DNA from: JAYUZR01 sp043751595
GTDB taxonomy: Bacteria; Patescibacteriota; UBA1384; CAILIB01
NCBI GenBank assembly: GCA_043751595.1
Contig: JAYUZR010000042.1
Coordinates: 4,192-68,191 of the forward strand
Direction: 5' to 3'
Length of the DNA: 64,000 nt
Shown: positions 8,369 to 18,049 of the stretch, piece after piece
Layout: each line of letters opens with the position of its first letter
How positions within the stretch are numbered: position 1 is the stretch's first letter
Translations under genes and position numbers: made by a program
The notes under the pieces: model-generated
What the model was told of the DNA's origin: nothing
Databases searched by the model: none
What the model saw: only the letters and a program-made list of their open reading frames with translations

Positions 8369-9895
8369 ATGAACCACCCTACCTTCAAACAAGTTGCACT
8401 TATCATTCTCGATGGCTGGGGCCACCGAGAAGATGCTAAAGATAATGCTGTTGCCGCAGCCAAAACCCCTGTATTCGATCACATCTGGGAAACCAATCCA
8501 CGCTCCCTCCTTCAGGCTAGCGGCGAAGCTGTCGGTTTACCCGAGGGCCAGATGGGCAATAGCGAAATTGGCCACACCACCATCGGTGCCGGGCGGCCAC
8601 TAGCCACCGATCTTGTCCGTATTAACAAAGCTATTTCTGATGGCACGTTCGCCGAAAACGAAACCATCAATATCCTCTTCGCTCACGTTGCCGAGCACGG
8701 CAGCACGCTGCATATTTTTGGGCAGACTAGCGATGGAGGAGTGCATTCCCATCACGGCCATCTTTTTGGCCTTCTTCGGGCTGCTAAACAAAAAGGAGTT
8801 ACCCGCATCGCCATTCACGCCTTTACCGATGGCCGCGATACCGCTCCACAAAGCGGATCAGGCTACCTTAAAGAGCTTGAGGCAGTACTAGAAGAAGTAG
8901 GAATCGGACGCATTGCAAGCCTCTCTGGCCGCTATTACGCCATGGATCGCGATAACAACTGGCACCGCCTGGCCAAGGTAGAAGATGCTATTTATCACGG
9001 CACCGCCCCATCACACCGCCAAAAGCCTTCAGAAGTAGTTGCCGAGCTCTATAAGCTCGATAAAGTAGATGAACACCTCGAGCCAATCGTCTTCCTAGAC
9101 GAAACAGGTAAGACCACTACCCTCGAAAAGCACGATGCCTGTTTTGTCTTTAACTTCCGCTCAGATCGCGCTCGCCTACTTACTATTCGCTTGCAAGAAA
9201 AGGCTAAGGAGCTCGATCTACTCGTGGGTACCATGACCCAATACGATCCCACCTATAGCGTACTCGTAGCCTTTCCACCTCAAACCATCGAGACTACTCT
9301 AGCGGCCGAAGTCTCTGCAGCTGGCCTTACGCAGGCGCACTTGGCCGAGACGGAGAAGTTTCCGCACGCCACCTACTTCTTAAACGGTGGACGAGAAAAG
9401 CCGCATGAAGGCGAGGTACATGTAATGCTTGATAGCCGCAAAGATGTTGCCACGCACGATCAAGCACCAGAGATGCGAGCTGAAGCCATCGCAGATAAAG
9501 CCATCGAGCAAATTAACGAAGGTAAGAACTTTATCTTCATTAACTTTGCCAATCCAGATATGGTCGGCCACACCGCTAATGTGCCAGCTATCATTACTGC
9601 CCTTCAGGTAGTTGATGCGCAACTTGGCCGCGTCTTAACTGCCCTTCAAGAAAATGGTGGAGTAGCACTAGTAACTGCCGATCACGGCAACGCCGAAATA
9701 AACATTGATCAAGCCACTGGCGAGCGCCACACTGCCCATACCCTAAGCCTGGTACCCTGCATCCTTGTAGGTGCACCAGCCGGCAATCAGGTGCGCGCAG
9801 AGGGCACCTTGGCCGATCTTGCTCCCACTACTCTCTCCTTACTAGGACTTAAGACGCCTGAGAGCATGACGGGAACCAGTCTTCTAGAGAACTAG
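8369..9895 (+). CDS. gpmI: 2,3-bisphosphoglycerate-independent phosphoglycerate mutase
   Basis: A 508-residue glycolytic enzyme that interconverts 3- and 2-phosphoglycerate with a phosphoserine intermediate and Mn2+. The first metal aspartate is in LIILDGWG, and the catalytic serine is in GNSEIGH near residue 60. The phosphatase-fold metal sites are in HAFTDGRDT, MDRDNNW, FVFNFRSDRAR and VTADHGNAE, all in family order. Size is normal. The frame is open from 8285, but homology starts at the ATG at 8369 and TACACT lies nine bases upstream. It is followed by a strong terminator and stands alone. Confidence 0.96.
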   Translation: MNHPTFKQVALIILDGWGHREDAKDNAVAAAKTPVFDHIWETNPRSLLQASGEAVGLPEGQMGNSEIGHTTIGAGRPLATDLVRINKAISDGTFAENETINILFAHVAEHGSTLHIFGQTSDGGVHSHHGHLFGLLRAAKQKGVTRIAIHAFTDGRDTAPQSGSGYLKELEAVLEEVGIGRIASLSGRYYAMDRDNNWHRLAKVEDAIYHGTAPSHRQKPSEVVAELYKLDKVDEHLEPIVFLDETGKTTTLEKHDACFVFNFRSDRARLLTIRLQEKAKELDLLVGTMTQYDPTYSVLVAFPPQTIETTLAAEVSAAGLTQAHLAETEKFPHATYFLNGGREKPHEGEVHVMLDSRKDVATHDQAPEMRAEAIADKAIEQINEGKNFIFINFANPDMVGHTANVPAIITALQVVDAQLGRVLTALQENGGVALVTADHGNAEINIDQATGERHTAHTLSLVPCILVGAPAGNQVRAEGTLADLAPTTLSLLGLKTPESMTGTSLLEN

Positions 9896-9910
9896 GCTTT
9901 TAGCCATAAG

Positions 9911-9941
9911 AAAAGCCAGCCCTTTCGGACTGGCTTTTCTC
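9911..9941. terminator. Bidirectional terminator after gpmI
   Basis: The stem AAAAGCCAG / CTGGCTTTT, with an inner CC/GG pair and a short loop, is followed by TCTCTT. The A run on the left makes it usable from the minus strand as well, where the helicase gene ends. Confidence 0.85.
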
Positions 9942-9957
9942 TTACTGTCAGTGATTA

Positions 9958-10004
9958 TTTTTCCCGCGTATCTGCGGCTTTGCCGCAGGCCTAGCGGGGA
10001 AAAT
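9958..10004. repeat. Long GC-rich hairpin
   Basis: A nested palindrome: the inner stem CTGCGGC-TTT-GCCGCAG at 9972-9988 is enclosed by an outer TTTTCCCGC / GCGGGGAAAA stem with a bulge. It has no T run after it on either strand, so it is not a classic terminator. It could protect the 3' end of the helicase mRNA or be a copy of a dispersed palindromic repeat. I see no second copy in this window. Confidence 0.6.
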
Positions 10005-10014
10005 AGATCACGCT

Positions 10015-11499
10015 CTAGAATCCGCCTTCAACAAACTTCTTTGGACCCTTGCGGCGTGGGTTATCAAACCGAATCTTAGAAGGAGCTGCTGGCTGAGAAG
10101 GAGCCTTAGAGAAGGTAAATCCTGGACCTACTTCTGGACCATCGGTGCGGTGATCAGGGTGCTGATCTGGGCGACGAGGGGCACTACTACCGTAGCCACC
10201 ACTGGAAGCGCCAAAGCGTCCGCCGCCACGACTGAATCCGCCGGAGCGAGGAGCCGCAGGAGCGTATCCGCCTCCGCCAAAACTACTACCTCCGCCACCA
10301 AAGCGACTTCGACCACCGGTGCGACCACGACCACCTCCGCCACCTGCACGAGCGTACAAAGGACGAGGAAGTGAGATGTCTAGCGTAGCTAGCTCTTTTC
10401 GGATTAGGCGCTCGATAGCTGAAAGCTCGCGAGGTTGCTGAGGAGTAACAAAGCTAATAGCACGACCTTTTTGGCCAGCACGACCAGTTCGACCAATACG
10501 GTGAACGTAATCTTCTGGAGTCTCAGGAAGATCGAAGTTAAGTACGAGGGCAATACCCTGTACATCGATTCCGCGAGACGCTACATCGGTAGCCACCAAA
10601 ATCTGGTGGATACCTTGCTTGAAGCCATCAAGGGCACGACGACGCTCCCAAAGGGTGCGGTCTCCGTGGATTTCTTCGGCTTGGTAGCCAGCATCGCGAA
10701 GCATGCGGGTAAGACGGTTTGCACCGTGCTTAGTACGAGAGAAAACAAGGGTTGAACCTTTTTCAGTACGTAGTACTTGATCGAGGCGCTCAAACTTATC
10801 ATCCTGCTCAACTACACATAGCCACTGCTCGATATCTACATTGCTGGTTCCAGCAGATGCAAGGGCAATTTCTTGAGGATTAACCAAGAACTCGTTAGCC
10901 AGCTGACGAACTTCTCCTGGCATGGTAGCCGAGAAAAGCAGGGTCTGACGGGTTTTAGGAGTCTGACTTACTACCTCACGAATTTGAGGAGCAAATCCCA
11001 TATCTAGCATGCGATCGGCTTCGTCTAGTACGAGAACAGAGACTTTATCGAGAGAAGGAATTAAACGCTGCTGAAGAACATCTTTAAGACGACCAGGAGT
11101 AGCAACAATAATACGAGGGCGAAGACGCTCGAAATCGCGCATTTGGCGACCAATTGGCACACCACCAATAAGACAAGCGGTACGAGGAGCGTTGCGGAGA
11201 TAAATAGTAATCTCGTGCAGGCTTTCTTCGATCTGAATCGCTAGCTCGCGAGTAGGAGCCAAAATAAGGGCCCATTCATCGTTATTGAGAAGCTTCTCGA
11301 GAATTGGCAAGCCAAAAGCGAAGGTTTTACCGGTACCAGTTTGCGCAATTCCGATAAGATCGGAGCCAGCGCGGGCAACAGGAATAGCCTCTGCCTGAAT
11401 GGTAGTGGCGGTGATGAATCCAGCTTTGTTTAGAGGCTGAAGAAGTTGATCTGGCAAGCCAAGATCAGCAAAAGATACTTTTTGGTCTGTAGTGGACAC
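10015..11499 (-). CDS. DEAD-box RNA helicase (RhlE-like)
   Basis: A 494-residue ATP-dependent RNA helicase acting in ribosome assembly or mRNA turnover. In order it has the Q motif around residues 10-36, Walker A AQTGTGKT (52-59), PTREL, TPGR, DEAD (159-162), SAT, and in the second RecA domain VATDVASRGID and HRIGRTGRAG. From about residue 390 the tail is almost pure Gly/Arg/Ser/Phe, with RGG-type repeats, expected to bind RNA and perhaps phase-separate. The start is GTG at 11499, just before the STTDQKVSFADLGL homology; no ATG is available. Function strong; RNA target unknown. Confidence 0.95.
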   Translation of the reverse strand: MSTTDQKVSFADLGLPDQLLQPLNKAGFITATTIQAEAIPVARAGSDLIGIAQTGTGKTFAFGLPILEKLLNNDEWALILAPTRELAIQIEESLHEITIYLRNAPRTACLIGGVPIGRQMRDFERLRPRIIVATPGRLKDVLQQRLIPSLDKVSVLVLDEADRMLDMGFAPQIREVVSQTPKTRQTLLFSATMPGEVRQLANEFLVNPQEIALASAGTSNVDIEQWLCVVEQDDKFERLDQVLRTEKGSTLVFSRTKHGANRLTRMLRDAGYQAEEIHGDRTLWERRRALDGFKQGIHQILVATDVASRGIDVQGIALVLNFDLPETPEDYVHRIGRTGRAGQKGRAISFVTPQQPRELSAIERLIRKELATLDISLPRPLYARAGGGGGRGRTGGRSRFGGGGSSFGGGGYAPAAPRSGGFSRGGGRFGASSGGYGSSAPRRPDQHPDHRTDGPEVGPGFTFSKAPSQPAAPSKIRFDNPRRKGPKKFVEGGF

Positions 11500-11622
11500 G
11501 AAGCAACTGCTAGGGATGTGCGCCGCCAGGAAAATCCCCCTAGAAGCGCGTAATGAACAGCAAGGTTATAACACATCTCCCCAGATCGCGCTAGGGCTTA
11601 AGTGCAGAATACCTTCTTGAAG

Positions 11623-13221
11623 CTACTTGTGGGAATTGCTCTTCACTATATGCGCCTTGGCAAAGGCTGCATCGCCCTCTACCTTCTTACCAGGATTCAT
11701 AATATTGAGCGGGTCGAAAAGCTCTTTTACCTGGGCAAAGAGGGCAACCATCTCTTTTCCGTACATGCGCTCCAGGAACATTGTGCGAATTAAGCCATCA
11801 TTGTGGTCCACACTCATGCTCCCTCCAAAGGCAAAGACGAGATCATACACCCGGCGGGAAAGCTCCATAATGTGGTCAGCTGCATCGGGCGCTTCCATAT
11901 TACAAAGCGGAACCAAGCGGATACTTCCGTCGCCAATATGGCCGGCATAGGTGTAGGTCATGTTGTACTCGCCAAGAATTACCTCAAGCGCTGCCAAGAA
12001 CTCGCCGTAGTGATCGATCGGCACAATCGTATCTTCTAAGAAGGCTAGTGCGCGCTCACCCGGATGAGGGTGATCCAGCAGCATCTTAAAGCTCTTGCGG
12101 CGAATAAGCAGGAAGCTCTCTACGGCCTCGGGAGTTTCAATCCAGGTAACCTCGCGACTCAGCCCTTCAAGCGCCACCTTGGCCTCGGTGGCCTTAGCAT
12201 CCGCCTCGGCTTGATCCTGCCCGGCGTAAATAGCAAAGACAATCATATGCTTGCCGTCAGCCGCATTCGCGCGGGCTGCATCTTCTGGATGATAGATTTT
12301 GGCAAGATCGTAGGTGTTGCTATCGAAGGTTTCGCAGGTATCTGGCGTAAACTTGAGCATGGTCTGCACCGATTCTGCCAGCTGAGAAAGATCGGTAATG
12401 GGCACCACAATCATGCGCTGAGCAGGTGCAAAGGGGATCAGCTTAAGTACGGCCTCGGTGGTAAACCCAAGCGTACCCTGGGAACCTACGAATAGCCGAG
12501 AAAGATTAAAGATGGTTTTATCTTCGTTCCATAGCTCCCACAGAGCGTAGCCAGCGGCGTTCTTTTTTACGCGAGGATGATTGCGGTCGATAAGATATTC
12601 ATTATCCTCGAGTAGCTTGACGATTTCTCGGTAGATATTGCCCTCGTGCGAGTGCTCGGCGCACTTTGCCGCCAACTGCTCGCGGGTGAGTGGACCAAAC
12701 TCGTACTCTTCGCCATCGGCCAATAACACCTTGAGCGACTCTACATTGGCGCTGGTAGGACCAAAACGGACCGACTTTTCCCCTGAAGCATTATTACCGA
12801 TCATGCCGCCAATTCCGCAGATATCGCGGGAAGAAGTGTAGGGAGCAAAGAGCAGCTTGTGCGGATGCGTAGCCGCCTCAACCTGAAGGTGCATCGTGCC
12901 TCCGCCTACGCGAATGGTCATCGTCTCTTTATTGGCCTCTTCTACAGCGTTAAAATGGCGCGACATATCGACTACCCAACTTTCGGTAAGGGGGCCGCCC
13001 GACATACAGGTGCCGCCGGTGCGCGGAGTAAGCGAAATCTTGGCACCATCGAGCGTCTTACGCGTGGCATAGCGCACCAACGTTTTAAGATCTTCCACAT
13101 CGCGCGGGAAGACTACTCCTTCTGGGCGCACCTCGAAGATACTGGCATCGTGACTGTATTTTTGGAGGACCTCTTCGTTTGTCTCAATCTCTCCCCGAAG
13201 AAGCTGCTGAAGCTGATCCAT
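11623..13221 (-). CDS. FAD-linked oxidase, GlcD / D-lactate dehydrogenase family
   Basis: A 532-residue flavoenzyme of the FAD_binding_4 / FAD-oxidase_C type, which oxidises 2-hydroxyacids such as D-lactate or glycolate. The FAD domain shows TPRTGGTCMSGG, GIGGMIGNNASGEKSVRFG and KKNAAGYALWELW. The C-terminal domain shows YTYAGHIGDGSIRLVP and ends DPLNIMNPGKKV, as is usual. There is no iron-sulphur domain fused and no GlcE/GlcF next to it, so the electron acceptor is not clear. It starts at the ATG at 13221; the gene is divergent from the ECF sigma gene across about 200 bases. Confidence 0.92.
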   Translation of the reverse strand: MDQLQQLLRGEIETNEEVLQKYSHDASIFEVRPEGVVFPRDVEDLKTLVRYATRKTLDGAKISLTPRTGGTCMSGGPLTESWVVDMSRHFNAVEEANKETMTIRVGGGTMHLQVEAATHPHKLLFAPYTSSRDICGIGGMIGNNASGEKSVRFGPTSANVESLKVLLADGEEYEFGPLTREQLAAKCAEHSHEGNIYREIVKLLEDNEYLIDRNHPRVKKNAAGYALWELWNEDKTIFNLSRLFVGSQGTLGFTTEAVLKLIPFAPAQRMIVVPITDLSQLAESVQTMLKFTPDTCETFDSNTYDLAKIYHPEDAARANAADGKHMIVFAIYAGQDQAEADAKATEAKVALEGLSREVTWIETPEAVESFLLIRRKSFKMLLDHPHPGERALAFLEDTIVPIDHYGEFLAALEVILGEYNMTYTYAGHIGDGSIRLVPLCNMEAPDAADHIMELSRRVYDLVFAFGGSMSVDHNDGLIRTMFLERMYGKEMVALFAQVKELFDPLNIMNPGKKVEGDAAFAKAHIVKSNSHK

Positions 13222-13427
13222 GTAAAGTGCTGTGGAATTGGTAAAATGTACAGTCGCATTGTACCGCGCCTAGGAGCAGAGTTTCCACCCTCAAAGATGA
13301 AGAAGTCCCATTCTTCCCCGCTGGAGCCGGAAACCTTGCCAGCTAACTTTGTACCCTCGAGGCGTTTCATCTGGGAGCCTACGCACCCGCCCTTGCCACT
13401 AAGAGCACCCCCTGTCAGTAATGAGGA

Positions 13428-14114
13428 GTGAAGTTTACACGCCCTAAGCTGCTCGCCAAGCGAGAAATTCCCTCCGAAGAAGAGATTGCGGCTAACCCGG
13501 CTATTCCAGATGAGCAACTCGCTCACGATAGTGTTACCCAGCCTCGCTTCTTTGGAGCGCTTATGCGCCGGTACGAGTCTCGCCTATTATCGTATATCCG
13601 AAAAATCGCTCCCGCTGCCAGCGAAGATGCCGAAGATATCCTGCAAGAATCATTTACCAAGGCCTACGAACACCTCCCCACCTTCGAGGAACGTCCCAGC
13701 AAGTTCTCGGCCTGGATCTATACCATTGTTCGCAATCAAACCATGAGTGTCCTGCGGCGTAAGAGCCACCGCCCCCAGGTGGTGCCCGAATTATTAGAAG
13801 AAGAATCACTAATTAATTCCCTGCCGAGTGAGGAAAATATCGTGGAGGCTGCCATTGTTAAAGATGAAGGAAACCGTCTACTAAACCTCCTTAATCGATT
13901 AAAGCCCGAGTACCGAAAAGTGCTCCGCATGCGCTATATCGAAGAAATGGAATATCAAGAAATTGCTGCCACCCTTAAGGTACCAAAGGCGACCGTGGCT
14001 ACCAGAATTAAGCGCGGCTTAGCCCAACTAAAAGCACAGATTCAAACAAAGAAAGAAGCTCCAGAAGTTGTTAAGAAGAAGGTTAAACGCGGTGGTGTGA
14101 AACAAAAAAGGTAG
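13428..14114 (+). CDS. RNA polymerase ECF-type sigma factor
   Basis: A 228-residue sigma-70 family factor with only regions 2 and 4. Region 2 (about residues 42-110) contains YIRKIAPAASEDAEDILQESFTKAYEHL and the WIYTIVRNQTMSVLRRK DNA-contact part. Region 4 (about 145-200) contains KPEYRKVLRMRYIEEMEYQEIAATLKVPKATVATRIKRG. The first 40 residues and the Lys-rich tail are extensions. It starts at GTG with GAGG immediately upstream. No anti-sigma factor gene is adjacent, so its signal is unknown. It is divergent from the oxidase gene. Confidence 0.9.
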   Translation: MKFTRPKLLAKREIPSEEEIAANPAIPDEQLAHDSVTQPRFFGALMRRYESRLLSYIRKIAPAASEDAEDILQESFTKAYEHLPTFEERPSKFSAWIYTIVRNQTMSVLRRKSHRPQVVPELLEEESLINSLPSEENIVEAAIVKDEGNRLLNLLNRLKPEYRKVLRMRYIEEMEYQEIAATLKVPKATVATRIKRGLAQLKAQIQTKKEAPEVVKKKVKRGGVKQKR

Positions 14115-14417
14115 CCATAGCGTTTAGAGTGTGACGGTTGAGCTCCCGTCATCACCATCTCATTAGTAACGCACGGCAATGTTCACCACCCGATACGCGT
14201 CTTCAAAACTCGCTTTCGCCCTGCGCCTTACCGCTCAAACCATTCATAGCACCTCGACGCAACTCACCAATACGCCCTCCCCTGTTGCTTCCCGGCAGCC
14301 TCTGCGGATGACGCCTCCATAGCAACCCGTCTCCGCTGATTACAATAAGAAGGGGTTCCTCCTCCTTACAAAACGCCCAGAAATCTGGGCGTTTTAAATA
14401 GGCAGAAGAGCCGAGCA
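14115..14417. other. Intergenic stretch without a recognised gene
   Basis: About 300 bases between the sigma-factor gene and the large phosphatase gene. It holds a GTGACGG / CCGTCATCAC imperfect hairpin near 14129-14154, with no T run, and the terminator at 14370-14399. An open frame on the minus strand across it has no family-like features and includes the terminator, so I do not call it. Confidence 0.6.
14370..14399. terminator. Terminator of the large phosphatase gene
   Basis: The perfect stem AAAACGCCCAGA / TCTGGGCGTTTT has T runs available on both strands. It lies about 20 bases after the stop of the leftward gene at 14418. Confidence 0.88.
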
Positions 14418-17400
14418 CTATTCTACTCGGTCGACGAAGGGATCGAGCAGCTTATCAAACGCAATCTGAATTACTAAAAGTTTTCTTAGTAATTCACTTA
14501 AGCGGATAGCCTTATCCTGGTCGAGTACAGCATAATCTTCCTTACTCAATAACTGCCTGACTGGCGGCACATGAAGCAAGGTAAACTTTTTACATTCTTC
14601 ATAAAAAGCACTAGTGCTATCCGCAAGACTAATAAGCAATTCACGAAGAGTGCCCTGCTCTTCGGCATCTAACAGAGTATCAATGAAGGCAAATAAGCCC
14701 CCTGAAAAACTCTCGGTTTCCCACGGATAATTAGGTAACTCATCAATCATATCCCCTATCATAGAAGCCTTCATTGAACGAAAGTTCGAAAGGTTATCAA
14801 GAAACGCCTTTTCCGCGGCAAGAAAAGACTCAGAAACACTGCCCTCTCCAGCTTGCTCAGAATCAAGGTCAGGCAACCTGCTCGCAGCGCGCTTTACCCA
14901 ACCGGACTGATGCAAGGAAGTAAAGACAGGACTCGTTTCTCCAGGATAAAATGCTTCGCCGGCTTCACCACTCGGCCTGAGACAAATAAGATTTTCACGA
15001 TTGGAGACCTCACCACCTTGAACAGTACGAACATTTAGATAGAGGATTCCAGCAGCAGACCTCTCATTAAAGCTAAGTAGTCGTTGCACACCATGTACAT
15101 CAACAGCAATTATCTCGTCGCCCGGCATTAGGCTACCAAGATCAATCTTTTCCAGGCTAAATCCTTGTTCCGTAAGCTGAGCCTCGGAGAGGGTTTCGGA
15201 ATCTACTAGTCCTTCAGGAGCACCCTCCGACTCATCTTTATACACAAATATTTGGGCAATCGCCCTTCCAGCTCCACCAATACTTAAGCCAAAAGGCAGT
15301 CCCTCGACCACTTTTGCAAAAGTATCGGCCTTCACCTGGGATGCAGTAGCGATGACTAGCTCGCCGGACAACGCATCGATATATCGATAATGAATCTCGT
15401 AATCTTTATCTTTTTCAGGGCGATCAATATTCATTGTGACATCTCCTCCGTCTTGGAAGACCACTACCACGCGATCGCCAGGACTTAGGCTACTGAGGGT
15501 AACTTCTTTTTTATTTTCATAGGTAGCAAGTTCTTCATCGCTGTGGATTCGAAGAGATTTTTTTGTCCTTTGCTCATCAAGGGGAGCTTCTTCGGCCTTA
15601 CTCCGCCTTACCCACACATTAGCTTCGAGCGAATTAAAGAGGAAATCTGTTGTTGCAGTATCTATCTCTAGATCACCGCCGTTAGGTGACTCAATAATAC
15701 GTACATGTCCAAGCAACGCACCAGTGAAGATATCCTCAATGCTATAGACCGCCAATGTATAACCAACTAGTCCGGATCTAGACTCTTCAACAACTAGAAG
15801 GCGCTGCTCACCAGTTAGATCGGTGGAAATGAGCCTATCTCCAGGCTTTAGTGTAGAAAGGTCAAATGTAACCTCAAGGGTGAACCCCATTTCTTGAAAA
15901 TCAGAATCGGGGAGCCTCTCAGACTCTATAGGCGGCAAATTTTCTAGCTTTAATTGGTCGGATTTCTGCTTCAGCTCCAGCTCTTCAATCTCAAGATTAA
16001 TAATTACCGCTTCGTCAGTATTCTTTTTGAGAAGAGGGCTAGCTGAGCGGTCTTCGACCGAGGTTTTTGTTTTTGCAGTATTAAACGATTGGTATACAAC
16101 CTCACCAGAGAGACTTTCATACCTCCCACCATCACCTGTGCGATACCCGGAAGAGAAACCTGTATCGGCATTTACTATGGAGTTGTTAGCCCCCAGCAAG
16201 ACAGGTCCATCGTCTTTCTTCGTGTGACCGTGAATAATTCGGGAGACTGACTTTCTCCCTTTTTTCTGCAATTGGCTATTAAGCACTTTAAGGGTTTCAT
16301 CCGCCTCCCCATCGCTAAAGTCACCAAAATCAGATCGGCGTGTCCAAAGAGGTGAAAGAGTCATGTTCTGGCCGTTCACCTTTATGGAAGCCAACTCATC
16401 AAGGGTTAACGCAAGCTGCCTAAAATCTCCAGTACTAACCGCAGCTTCGCGCATTTCCTCAAGGTGATCCAGTAAATCTAATCCCTGAAGGCCCTTGTAC
16501 TCTGGTAAATATATTTTACGGCTAGCATTGATATCAACAGGAAAACCAGCGTGAACCATAAATTGATCATCAATTACATGGTAAATATGCGCATTCTTTA
16601 CGAGCCACTTTGCCCAACTCCTTATTTCTTCGCTGGCTAGAACCGCCTTTGCCATAGCCTCAAGATCATCAGTAACTATTCCGAAACTTCTTGCAAACTC
16701 TGCACCTCCCTGCCTTAACCAACTAAACATAGTGGCCATGTCTCCAGTAAGAGATACAAGGAGTAGCTCTTCGTGATTCCCCAAGCACAGCTTTGCCCCC
16801 TTATTTTCCACCCAATCTTTTACAATCTCTAAGACACCCTTACTATTTGGGCCTCGATCAATCAGATCCCCCACAAATCCAATCTGAACACCTTCCGGCA
16901 CTTTCTTTAGCGTTTCCTTAAGCTTATCAGCATCCCCATGAATATCGGGATAAATCCAAACCGGCCGAGCGGGTTCTTCTAAACTCCTTCTCTTTGCCTC
17001 AATAAGCTCAGCCCTTTCCGCAATAGTTTTTTCTAAGCCCTGACGAGTCGACTCAGCTGTTACCAAAGACGGAGGCATCTCAGCCAAAACTGGCTCAGGA
17101 GCTGGATCTGTACCGGTACCCACCCTTGGCCAGCCCTGTAAAACAGCTTCTGAATCCTCAACCCCCAAACCAGACTGCCCACCCTTACCTTCATCGAACT
17201 CGGTATCATCATCCGCCTCCAATACCTCCTCCTCAGCCTCAGCGGAACCTGGAACATTAAATATAATGTAAGCAATCTTTACCTCGTCTTTCAGGCCTGC
17301 TGCTTGAGCAATCGGATTTCTTGGGGAAAGCGTCTCTCCAAGCATAAAGGGACGAGAGGGGTCGTATTCAGACGCTGAAGCAAGCTGATTAAGCTTAACT

Positions 17401-18017
17401 GGCGTCTTGATACGGTACATCCAACCAGCCCCAAGTGCACCATGCCTTGCATCATTCTCATCTTTCGGAAGAATTGGCACGGTAAACTCTCCCCGAACAG
17501 GCTTACCTTCCGAGTCGGGCTTTATGTATCCCATGGTGAGCATGCCGCCTTCTTCATGGTCACGCAGATCAAATCCATTGGAATCTCTGTGAGATTCATC
17601 TTTTTTATATTCCAAATAGTATTGGTCATCATCCGGATCGCCCAATCCGCGCTTGGAAGTATCTAGCTCGCGGAACATCTTTACCACTTTTCCCAAGGAA
17701 CCCAGCGTATTACCGGGTAGTAGCGATACGTCAGAAACCCCTACCAAGTCTTCTTCATTGGTAGACTGATTAATCGTCTTTAGGCGATACCCAGAAATAG
17801 ACTCGGCCACTACCTCAAGATAGTAAGCCGTATTCTTACCCGAAGCATCCTTACAAACCACACTAATCCCTTCCTCCGGGAAGTCATCGAAAAAAAATCC
17901 GGCTAACTGCTCAAAATCGGGAGGCGGTAGCTTAGATTCTTCAAAATCAAGCACCTCGGGGTCTTCATAACTCCCCGGTTCAATCCTTTTCTTATTCCAG
18001 AAAAACTCGCGCCGCAT
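14418..18017 (-). CDS. Giant protein with PPP-type phosphatase and repeated beta domains
   Basis: A 1199-residue protein with no signal peptide or membrane segment. Residues 350-625 are a calcineurin-like phosphoesterase close to ApaH/PrpE and PPP phosphatases: DIHGD (358-362), GDLIDRG (383-389), GNHE (413-416), HAGF (489-492) and GHTK (597-600) supply the full set of metal ligands. After a coiled stretch rich in Glu and Lys there are three copies of an unrecognised domain at about 704-806, 826-928 and 943-1043, each with L.PGD followed by hydrophobic strands. Copies 1 and 3 share DxxGxQRLL and end in W.(K/R)R. The N-terminal 260 residues may contain a related copy. The last 130 residues are helical. 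TATACT lies six bases before the ATG. Substrate unknown. Confidence 0.8.
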   Translation of the reverse strand: MRREFFWNKKRIEPGSYEDPEVLDFEESKLPPPDFEQLAGFFFDDFPEEGISVVCKDASGKNTAYYLEVVAESISGYRLKTINQSTNEEDLVGVSDVSLLPGNTLGSLGKVVKMFRELDTSKRGLGDPDDDQYYLEYKKDESHRDSNGFDLRDHEEGGMLTMGYIKPDSEGKPVRGEFTVPILPKDENDARHGALGAGWMYRIKTPVKLNQLASASEYDPSRPFMLGETLSPRNPIAQAAGLKDEVKIAYIIFNVPGSAEAEEEVLEADDDTEFDEGKGGQSGLGVEDSEAVLQGWPRVGTGTDPAPEPVLAEMPPSLVTAESTRQGLEKTIAERAELIEAKRRSLEEPARPVWIYPDIHGDADKLKETLKKVPEGVQIGFVGDLIDRGPNSKGVLEIVKDWVENKGAKLCLGNHEELLLVSLTGDMATMFSWLRQGGAEFARSFGIVTDDLEAMAKAVLASEEIRSWAKWLVKNAHIYHVIDDQFMVHAGFPVDINASRKIYLPEYKGLQGLDLLDHLEEMREAAVSTGDFRQLALTLDELASIKVNGQNMTLSPLWTRRSDFGDFSDGEADETLKVLNSQLQKKGRKSVSRIIHGHTKKDDGPVLLGANNSIVNADTGFSSGYRTGDGGRYESLSGEVVYQSFNTAKTKTSVEDRSASPLLKKNTDEAVIINLEIEELELKQKSDQLKLENLPPIESERLPDSDFQEMGFTLEVTFDLSTLKPGDRLISTDLTGEQRLLVVEESRSGLVGYTLAVYSIEDIFTGALLGHVRIIESPNGGDLEIDTATTDFLFNSLEANVWVRRSKAEEAPLDEQRTKKSLRIHSDEELATYENKKEVTLSSLSPGDRVVVVFQDGGDVTMNIDRPEKDKDYEIHYRYIDALSGELVIATASQVKADTFAKVVEGLPFGLSIGGAGRAIAQIFVYKDESEGAPEGLVDSETLSEAQLTEQGFSLEKIDLGSLMPGDEIIAVDVHGVQRLLSFNERSAAGILYLNVRTVQGGEVSNRENLICLRPSGEAGEAFYPGETSPVFTSLHQSGWVKRAASRLPDLDSEQAGEGSVSESFLAAEKAFLDNLSNFRSMKASMIGDMIDELPNYPWETESFSGGLFAFIDTLLDAEEQGTLRELLISLADSTSAFYEECKKFTLLHVPPVRQLLSKEDYAVLDQDKAIRLSELLRKLLVIQIAFDKLLDPFVDRVE

Positions 18018-18049
18018 GCACTTAGTATAGTACTCCGTGCGAAACCAGG

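Noticed and set aside
12064..12495. Plus-strand open frame of 143 codons inside the oxidase gene
   Set aside because: It is antisense to a clear flavoenzyme gene and has no motifs; a shadow of its codon use.
13113..13526. Minus-strand open frame across the gap between the oxidase and sigma genes, and a possible structured RNA there
   Set aside because: The frame overlaps both neighbours in other frames and has no family pattern. I compared the 200-base gap with T-box, TPP, cobalamin and RNase P signatures from memory and none fits.
14203..14418. Minus-strand open frame of 71 codons after the large phosphatase gene
   Set aside because: It contains a strong terminator hairpin, has no start signal and a composition not like a protein.
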